Origin: Streptosporangiaceae bacterium
GTDB lineage: Bacteria; Actinomycetota; Actinomycetes; Streptosporangiales; Streptosporangiaceae
DNA length: 5,346 bases
Direction: 5' to 3'
Assembly (NCBI GenBank): GCA_030045295.1
Contig: JASIGD010000038.1
Coordinates: forward strand, 1 to 5,346
Shown: piece after piece, positions 1-5,346 of the stretch
Layout: every line of letters starts with the position of its first letter
Position numbering within the stretch: position 1 is the stretch's first letter
Position numbers and translations under genes: made by a program
Notes under the pieces: model-generated
Seen by the model: the letters and a program-made list of their open reading frames with translations, nothing else
Databases searched by the model: none
Told to the model about the DNA's origin: nothing

Positions 1-209
1 ACCTCATCGAGCAGCCTGCCGCGGACGGCCAGGTTCGCGTAACGGAACTGCGGAGCGCGCTCGGCCAGCGCGCCGGCCACCCGGTCGGCCCAGCCGGCGA
101 ACCCGCCGCCCGGACGCGGGTCGTCCAGTCCTTCGGTGAAGCTGTCACCGAGCGCCGCGAACGAGGCGATGCCGGATCTGAGGTCAGGTGGCTGCACCCC
201 GTCAATCAT
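1..209 (-). CDS. SGNH/GDSL-family hydrolase, N-terminal part (gene runs off the left edge)
   Basis: Reading the minus strand from ATG at 209 gives 69 uninterrupted codons to the window edge. Residues 17-27 read FAALGDSFTEG, the block I motif of SGNH/GDSL hydrolases, with Ser23 as the expected nucleophile. Residues 57-69 read YANLAVRGRLLDE, which fits block II with its conserved Gly (Gly64). The intervening GWADRVAGALAER segment is typical of actinobacterial members. The family hydrolyses esters (lipase, esterase, acyl or carbohydrate esterase); the substrate here cannot be told. There is no signal peptide at this start, so a cytoplasmic enzyme is inferred. The catalytic Asp/His block V lies outside the window. 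The ATG is preceded only by a weak GGGATGG stretch placed very close to it, so a start at GTG codon 5 cannot be excluded. It is divergent from the HAD gene, with a 157-bp spacer. This gene is too short and too truncated to stand out in a length-filtered ORF list. Confidence 0.85.
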   Translation of the reverse strand, partial: MIDGVQPPDLRSGIASFAALGDSFTEGLDDPRPGGGFAGWADRVAGALAERAPQFRYANLAVRGRLLDE

Positions 210-266
210 GCCATCCCGGCGGGCGAGCAGCCGCCCGGGCGTCGCTCGGGAGGCGAAGGGCGGCCC

Positions 267-285
267 GACGGGTGAAACCACCGTC
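267..285. promoter_or_regulatory. Imperfect inverted repeat in the divergent spacer (possible operator)
   Basis: GACGGGTG (267-274) and CACCGTC (279-285) form an inverted repeat, seven pairs with one unpaired G and a 4-nt centre (AAAC). It sits about midway between the divergent hydrolase (start 209) and HAD (start 367) genes, where a shared regulator could bind. The symmetry is visible; a regulatory role is inference, and short inverted repeats arise easily at this GC content. Confidence 0.2.
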
Positions 286-311
286 CGTTCGGGACAAAAG
301 AGCACGTGAGC

Positions 312-343
312 GGGGTACGGCGGGGTGCTGGGGACGGCGGGGG
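312..343 (+). other. Four-tract G-quadruplex motif upstream of the HAD gene
   Basis: Four runs of at least four guanines lie at 312-315, 322-325, 330-333 and 339-343, separated by loops of 6, 4 and 5 nt. This meets the strict G4+N1-7 definition and would allow a four-tetrad quadruplex on the + strand, which is the non-template strand of the HAD gene. The motif ends 23 nt before the HAD ATG, so depending on the transcription start it lies in the promoter or in the 5' leader. The motif is directly seen; folding and function are inferred. Confidence 0.6.
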
Positions 344-366
344 CCGGCGCGGGCAGACTTGAGGCC

Positions 367-1071
367 ATGGACCCTGCTGTGAGCTACGCCGAATCACCCA
401 CTCCGGCCTTCCTGTTCGACCTCGACGGGACGCTCATCGACAGCGTGTACCAGCACGTCATCGCCTGGCGGTCGGCGCTGATGGACATCGGCGTCGACCT
501 GTCGGTGTGGCGGATCCACCGGCGGATCGGGATGAGCGGCGGGCTGTTCGTCTCCGCGCTGCTGCGGGAGACCGGCCGGTCGCTGTCCAAGGCCGACATC
601 GACCGGCTGCAGCGGGCGCACGAGGAGGCGTACCGGGCGCAGCTGGGCTCGGTTACCGCGCTGCCGGGCTCGCGGGAGCTGCTCGGCTTCCTGACCGAGG
701 CGGGCGTGCGGTGGGCGATCGCGACCAGCGGACGCGCGACGACCGCGCGGCCCGCGCTGGAGCTGCTCGGGCTGCCGGAGGACACCCCGATGGTGACCCG
801 CGACCTGGTGCGGCACGCCAAGCCGGACCCCGACCTGTTCCTGGCCGCGGCGGCCCAGCTCGGCGCGGACCCCAGGGACGCGATGGTCGTCGGGGACAGC
901 GTCTGGGACCTGCTCGCGGCGCGGCGGGCCGGGGCGCTGGGGGTCGGGGTGTTGTCCGGCGGGTACGGGCGGGAGGAACTCGAGCGGGCCGGGGCGTACC
1001 GCGTATACGCGGACCCGGCCGAGATGCTGGCGCGCATCGACGAGCTCGGCGTCCGGGTCGGGCCGGACTGA
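367..1071 (+). CDS. HAD-superfamily hydrolase (phosphatase-like, subfamily I with helical cap)
   Basis: A 234-aa soluble protein with the four HAD motifs in order. Motif I is FDLDGTLID (nucleophile Asp18, acid/base Asp20), motif II is ATSGR (Thr120/Ser121), motif III is Lys152 in HAKPDPD, and motif IV is VVGDSVWD (Asp177, Asp181, Mg2+ binding). About 95 residues separate motifs I and II, which fits a C1 helical cap as in phosphoglycolate phosphatase and beta-phosphoglucomutase relatives. The chemistry expected from the family is phosphomonoester hydrolysis through an aspartyl-phosphate; the substrate is unknown. I chose ATG 367 over the in-frame GTG at 325 because it places motif I about 17 residues in, as usual, and because codons 325-366 form a low-complexity Gly/Ala tail overlapping the G-quadruplex. 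A GAGG lies only 2 nt upstream of the ATG, so the ribosome site is poor and a leaderless transcript is possible. The next gene is a USP 134 bp downstream; co-transcription is uncertain. Confidence 0.9.
   Translation: MDPAVSYAESPTPAFLFDLDGTLIDSVYQHVIAWRSALMDIGVDLSVWRIHRRIGMSGGLFVSALLRETGRSLSKADIDRLQRAHEEAYRAQLGSVTALPGSRELLGFLTEAGVRWAIATSGRATTARPALELLGLPEDTPMVTRDLVRHAKPDPDLFLAAAAQLGADPRDAMVVGDSVWDLLAARRAGALGVGVLSGGYGREELERAGAYRVYADPAEMLARIDELGVRVGPD
1051..1068 (+). other. Short inverted repeat at the 3' end of the HAD gene
   Basis: GTCCGG (1051-1056) and CCGGAC (1063-1068) form a perfect 6-bp stem with a 6-nt loop ending directly before the TGA stop. There is no T-tract after it. It could help end or stabilise the HAD mRNA, but it also encodes the last codons, so the symmetry may be chance. 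Confidence 0.2.
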
Positions 1072-1158
1072 CGCTTGCGGTGCGGGTCGTGAGCAAGCCG
1101 TGAGGGAGATACGCCTCGCACCGGGAGTAGGGATTAAATGGATGGGTAAGCGGTCAAG

Positions 1159-1180
1159 GGCGCCGGAAGAGGGCGGCGCC
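1159..1180 (+). other. Perfect 7-bp inverted repeat in the USP 5' region
   Basis: GGCGCCG (1159-1165) and CGGCGCC (1174-1180) are exact reverse complements around an 8-nt loop (GAAGAGGG). The hairpin ends 10 nt before the USP Shine-Dalgarno sequence (GGGAGG, 1191-1196). No T-run follows, so a standard intrinsic terminator is not supported. It may be a leader hairpin, an operator, or a tail-less terminator for the HAD gene. Confidence 0.35.
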
Positions 1181-1205
1181 TGGTGTCATCGGGAGGCGAG
1201 TAGCC

Positions 1206-1730
1206 GTGCCTACCGTACGTCGGATCATCGTGGGCGTGCACGGGTCGCTGGGGAGCCTGCAGGCGCTGCGTTTCGCGGAGGCCGAGGCCAGGCAGCGGGT
1301 CGTGCCGCTGCTGCCGGTCATCGCCTGGGTTCCGCCCGGCGGCGACCTGGCGGAACGCCGGAATGCATCGCCCTACCTGCGCAAGATCTGGCGGGACGCG
1401 GCCTGCGAGCGACTGGAGGACGCGTTTAACGACGCCCTGGGCGGGATGCCCGCCGGCCTGCAGGTCGAGCCGCACGTGGAGCGTGGTGAGACCGGTCCCG
1501 TGCTCGTGGACATCGCCAACCAGCCGGAAGACCTGCTGATCATCGGAACGGGCCGTCGCGGCCACCTCGGGCGGATGTTCTGCAGCTCGGTCGGGCGTTA
1601 CTGCCTGGCGCACGCCAGGTGCCCGGTGCTCGCCGTCCCGCCGTCGGCGCTGATGGACGAGATGGGCCGCGGACTGCACTCCTGGCGTATCCGCCGGCAC
1701 GCCCTGATCCCGGACACTCCTGAGGTCTAG
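1206..1730 (+). CDS. Universal stress protein (UspA-fold), actinobacterial 'GVHGS' type
   Basis: A 174-aa single-domain USP. The N-terminal strand and loop read IIVGVHGSLGSLQALRFA (residues 7-24). Residues 111-145 carry the C-terminal family signature GTGRRG followed by SVGRYCLAHARCPVLAVPP. The fold is an alpha/beta nucleotide-binding type, cytoplasmic and usually dimeric. In this protein the classical G-2X-G-9X-G-(S/T) ATP motif reads Gly114, Arg117, Ser127, Ser128, and the usual N-terminal Asp is His12, so ATP binding may be altered. About 30 extra residues follow the core (147-174), rich in Arg and His. The GTG start has a good GGGAGG site 9 nt upstream. The gene precedes the kdp operon by 189 bp on the same strand. 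USP domains occur inside KdpD sensor kinases, and E. coli UspC binds KdpD, so a link to K+ sensing is conceivable; it is inferred from position only. The family assignment is firm, the role is not. Confidence 0.92.
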   Translation: MPTVRRIIVGVHGSLGSLQALRFAEAEARQRVVPLLPVIAWVPPGGDLAERRNASPYLRKIWRDAACERLEDAFNDALGGMPAGLQVEPHVERGETGPVLVDIANQPEDLLIIGTGRRGHLGRMFCSSVGRYCLAHARCPVLAVPPSALMDEMGRGLHSWRIRRHALIPDTPEV

Positions 1731-1745
1731 TCCCGGTCTAGTCCC
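1724..1745. repeat. 11-bp perfect tandem duplication at the USP stop codon
   Basis: GGTCTAGTCCC occurs twice back to back (1724-1734 and 1735-1745). The first copy contains the TAG stop of the USP gene and the second carries another TAG in a different frame. It looks like a replication-slippage duplication, and no function is evident. Confidence 0.7.
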
Positions 1746-1754
1746 CTCGTTCGC

Positions 1755-1776
1755 ATGGGTTTCGTTAGGAACCCGT
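1755..1776 (+). other. Leader hairpin A, directly after the USP gene
   Basis: Positions 1755-1763 pair with 1768-1776 to give a 9-bp stem (two G-U pairs) closed by the tetraloop GTTA. It could be a tail-less terminator for the USP gene or part of a kdp leader RNA. Its 3' arm (ACCCGT, 1771-1776) can instead pair with a second ATGGGT at 1787-1792, see the next entry. Confidence 0.45.
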
Positions 1777-1792
1777 CAGCAGCCGCATGGGT
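1771..1792 (+). other. Alternative leader hairpin B, exclusive with hairpin A
   Basis: ACCCGT (1771-1776) can pair with ATGGGT (1787-1792) across a 10-nt loop, giving 6 bp with one G-U. This is possible because the 9-mer CGCATGGGT is directly repeated at 1752-1760 and 1784-1792, exactly 32 bp apart. Hairpins A and B share the central arm and cannot coexist. The repeats could equally be a spaced pair of protein-binding half-sites. Both readings are inference from the visible repeat. Confidence 0.3.
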
Positions 1793-1837
1793 CCTGCAAG
1801 GCCTGCTTTTACCGGCGGATCCCGAACCGTTAACTAA

Positions 1838-1880
1838 GGCTGTGCTCCTGGGGCTTCGGTAGGCCCTGGTGAGCACGGCC
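1838..1880 (+). other. Long stable hairpin in the kdp leader
   Basis: Positions 1838-1847 pair with 1871-1880 (10 bp, one G-U). The helix continues as 1848-1856 with 1861-1869 (9 bp, several G-U), broken only by the single unpaired T1870, and is closed by a CGGT tetraloop. It is the strongest secondary structure in the window and lies 28 nt before the ribosome binding site of the first small kdp ORF. No T-tract follows (ATTAGCGG), so a classical terminator is not shown. It may be a tail-less terminator or attenuator, an mRNA stabiliser, or a protein target. Confidence 0.55.
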
Positions 1881-1908
1881 ATTAGCGGCACGGCACCACT
1901 TTCTCCCC

Positions 1909-1914
1909 AAGGAG
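1909..1914 (+). promoter_or_regulatory. Strong Shine-Dalgarno sequence that decides the small-ORF start
   Basis: AAGGAG lies 5 nt upstream of GTG 1920. It is the best ribosome binding site in the window and has no other start to serve, which is the main evidence that the 29-aa ORF at 1920 is translated and is the first cistron of the kdp operon. Confidence 0.8.
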
Positions 1915-1919
1915 TCACC

Positions 1920-2009
1920 GTGTGGGACCTGTTGTACGTCGGCCTGACGATCGTCGTCTTCGCCGTCCTCATCCTGATCGTGAAGGGGATCGAGACCTTT
2001 GAGCGCTGA
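1920..2009 (+). CDS. 29-aa single-pass membrane protein heading the kdp operon
   Basis: A GTG-started ORF of 29 codons ending in TGA, below usual gene-calling length. It opens with MWDLLYVGLT, continues with a hydrophobic run (about residues 4-21, rich in V, I, L, F), and ends with the charged tail VKGIETFER. This predicts one transmembrane helix with a cytoplasmic basic/acidic C-terminus. A near-ideal AAGGAG site lies 5 nt upstream. Its last 11 nt overlap the start of kdpF, so translation of the two is probably coupled. It resembles KdpF in size and topology but lacks the KdpF ending PERF and is not an obvious copy. Possible roles are an extra Kdp subunit or helper, or a leader peptide that sets kdpF translation. 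Alicyclobacillus is reported to carry an extra gene, kdpZ, before kdpF; I cannot say whether it is related. It is very likely translated; the function is unknown. Confidence 0.75.
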   Translation: MWDLLYVGLTIVVFAVLILIVKGIETFER

Positions 2010-2088
2010 GAACTGGATCGGCCTGATCGGTGGCGTTCTGCTGACGCTCTACCTGTTCGTGGCCCTGATACTGCCTGAGAGGTTCTGA
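1999..2088 (+). CDS. kdpF: KdpF, small subunit of the K+-transporting KdpFABC ATPase
   Basis: A 29-aa protein beginning MSAENWIGLIGG and ending FVALILPERF, the recognisable KdpF pattern of one transmembrane helix followed by a PE(R/K)F terminus. KdpF sits between KdpA and KdpB in the inner membrane and stabilises the complex. TTG 1999 is the only usual start codon in this frame, because TGA at 1981-1983 closes the frame upstream. AAGGGG (1983-1988) lies 10 nt before it, a little far, which fits dependence on ribosomes finishing the preceding ORF (11-nt overlap). The stop codon abuts the kdpA ATG with no gap. The gene is normally missed by automated callers because of its size and rare start. 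Confidence 0.88.
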   Translation: MSAENWIGLIGGVLLTLYLFVALILPERF

Positions 2089-3764
2089 ATGCTGAACGTC
2101 TCAGTCGCAGGCTGGCTGCAGGTCGCGCTGCTGGTCGCCGCCCTGGCGGCGTGCTACATCCCGCTGGGCAACTACATCGCGCGCATTTTCACCGCCAAGG
2201 ACCACTGGCGGGTTGAGCGCGGCATCTACAAGCTGACCGGGATCGACCCGGACGCGGACATGCGGTGGAGCGTCTACCTGCGCTCCATGCTCGCGTTTTC
2301 CTTGATCAGCGTGCTGGTCGTGTACCTGATCCTGCGGACGCAGCACTGGCTGTTCTTCTCGCTCGGATTTAGCAACGTCTCGCCCGCGCTGGCCTGGAAC
2401 ACGGCGGTGTCCTTCACCACCAACACCAACTGGCAGAACTACGCCGGCGAGGCCACCCTGGGCTACTTCGCCCAGGTGAGCGGGCTGATGGTGCAGCAGT
2501 TCATGTCGGCCGCGGTCGGCCTAGTGGTCGCGATCGCGATGATCCGCGGGTTCACCCGGTCCAAGACCGACCGGCTCGGGAACTTCTGGGTGGACCTGAC
2601 CCGCGCCGTGATCCGGCTGCTGCTGCCGATGGCGGTGATCGGCTGCCTGGTCCTGGTGGCGGGCGGGGCGATCGAGAACCTGTCCAACTACCACACGTAC
2701 ACGACGCTGGCCGGCGGGCACCAGACCATCCCCGGCGGCTTGGTGGCGTCGCAGGAAATCATCAAGGACATGGGGAACAACGGCGGCGGCTGGTTCAACA
2801 CCAACTCCGCCCACCCGTTCGAGAACCCGAATGCCTTCACCAACTGGTTCGAGATCTTCATCCTGCTGCTGATTCCGTTCGCCACTCCCCGAGCGTTCGG
2901 CAAGATGGTCAAGGACAACCGGCAGGGTTACGCGCTGGTCGCCGTCATGGTGATCATCTGGCTGGCCGCGGTCGGCGGGATCAGCCTGTTCGAGAGCCAC
3001 CTGGCGCTGGGGACCGGCGGCACCGCAACGCAGTTGGCGCACGGCGCCGCCGAGGGGACGGAGGTCCGGTTCGGCACGCCCGGCTGCTCGCTGTTCGCGG
3101 CGTCCACCACGGTGACGTCCACCGGCGCAGTGGACTGCTTCCATGACTCGCTGACGCCGTTCGGCGGCGGCATCGCGCTGTTCGACATCGCGCTCGGCGA
3201 GATCGCGCCGGGCGGGATCGGGGCCGGCATGTACGGCATCTTGGTCCTGGCCATCGTGACCGTGTTCGTCGGCGGGCTGATGGTCGGCCGGACGCCGGAG
3301 TACATCGGCAAGAAGATCCGGCCCGCCGAGATGAAGTACGCGTCGCTGTACTTCCTGACCCTGCCGGTGGTCATCTTGACCGCGGCCGGGTTGTCGATCG
3401 CCACGAAGACCGGCCAGAGCTCGATCTTCAACCCAGGGCCGCACGGGCTGACCGAGATCGTGTACGCGTTCGCCTCGCAGGCCAACAACAACGGCTCGGC
3501 GTTCGCCGGCTTGGCCACGAACACCACCTGGTACAACACGCTAGGCGGCATCGTGATGCTGTTCGGCAGGTTCGCGCCGGAGATCTTCGCGCTCGGCCTG
3601 GCCGGGTCGCTGGCTAGACAGAGCCCGGTGCCGCAGAGCGCCGGGACGCTAGATACCAGGACGCCGCTGTTCGTCGGCATGCTCGTCGGCGTGATCCTCA
3701 TCCTCGTCGGCCTGACCTACTTCCCGGCGCTGGCGCTGGGCGTCTTCGCAGAAGGATTGCACTG

Positions 3765-3765
<1 letters not shown>
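2089..3765 (+). CDS. kdpA: KdpA, potassium-binding channel-like subunit of KdpFABC
   Basis: A 558-aa membrane protein, matching the usual length (557 in E. coli). KdpA selects and admits K+ from outside the membrane and belongs to the superfamily of K+ transporters with four pore loops. The filter regions are visible in order: FTTNTNWQ (109-116), [20 protein letters not shown] (229-248, Gly232), TSTGAV (343-348, Gly346) and NNNGSAFAG (466-474, Gly469). Around ten hydrophobic spans fit the family, for example 7-30, 64-82, 281-300, 381-399, 419-437 and 527-550. Cys333 and Cys350 flank the third pore loop. The ATG abuts the kdpF stop (TGAATG) and is preceded by GAGAGG at 2077-2082, 6 nt away. 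The ATG of kdpB overlaps its stop by 1 nt. Expression is expected under K+ limitation through KdpDE, but no KdpE site was recognised here. Confidence 0.98.

Positions 3766-5346
<1,581 letters not shown>

Noticed and set aside
313..318. GGGTAC resembling a SigB/SigF -10 upstream of the HAD gene
   Set aside because: The nearest GTTY -35 candidate (287-290) is 22 nt away, outside the accepted spacing, and the bases belong to the G-quadruplex tracts.
325..366. Longer HAD start at GTG 325
   Set aside because: It would add 14 Gly/Ala-rich residues encoded by the G-tract region, without a ribosome site. ATG 367 gives the family-typical distance to motif I.
384..1121. Minus-strand and +2 frame ORFs over the HAD gene (such as 384-1121 minus and 507-1103 plus)
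   Set aside because: No recognisable domain, biased composition, and complete overlap with an ORF carrying all four HAD motifs.
1134..1149. Possible USP promoter elements TTAAAT (1134-1139) or GGGTAA (1144-1149, stress-sigma-like)
   Set aside because: No matching -35 element (TTGAC- or GTTT-type) at proper spacing was found.
1808..1835. Possible kdp promoter: TTTACC (1808-1813) with TTAACT (1830-1835), 16-nt spacing
   Set aside because: Only 4 of 6 and 3 of 6 matches to sigma-70 consensus. It would also place the transcription start inside the long hairpin. Too weak to list as a feature.
1764..1840. Possible c-di-AMP (ydaO-type) riboswitch before kdp, suggested by GAACCCGTCAGC at 1769-1780 and CCGAACCGTTAAC at 1822-1834
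   Set aside because: These resemble the 3' conserved segment of that riboswitch, but the other hallmark segments (GGGGACC and GGGTGAATC-like) are absent upstream, and hairpin A explains the first match. A covariance-model search with RF00379 would settle it.

Overview
The window reads as chromosomal DNA of a high-GC actinobacterium (filamentous or related Actinomycetes). The evidence is strong G/C bias at third codon positions, GTG and TTG starts, tightly packed genes, and protein subfamilies typical of that group, namely the SGNH hydrolase, the 'GVHGS' universal stress protein and the kdp order. The genus cannot be fixed from this sequence.

Layout. Positions 1-209 (minus strand) hold the N-terminal 69 codons of an SGNH/GDSL-type hydrolase that runs off the left edge. 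A 157-bp divergent spacer follows, with a textbook four-tract G-quadruplex motif (312-343). Positions 367-1071 (+) encode a complete HAD-superfamily phosphatase-like protein with all four HAD motifs. A 134-bp gap with a small perfect inverted repeat leads to a universal stress protein (USP) gene at 1206-1730 (+). Positions 1731-1919 are a non-coding leader with an 11-bp tandem repeat, two overlapping and mutually exclusive short hairpins, and one very long hairpin (1838-1880).

From 1920 to the right edge is the start of a Kdp high-affinity K+ uptake operon. It has a 29-aa single-helix membrane ORF (1920-2009), kdpF (1999-2088, TTG start), kdpA (2089-3765) and kdpB (3765 to beyond 5346). The junctions overlap by 11 nt, abut exactly, and overlap by 1 nt, which implies one transcript with translational coupling. 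kdpC and the sensor/regulator pair kdpDE would be expected nearby but are not in the window.

Working together: KdpA is the K+-selective channel-like subunit, KdpB the P-type ATPase that energises it, and KdpF a small stabilising lipid-like subunit. The USP next door may link stress or nucleotide state to K+ uptake, but this rests on neighbourhood only. The least explained elements are the extra small membrane ORF ahead of kdpF and the structured kdp leader. I see no mobile element, CRISPR array, tRNA or rRNA.
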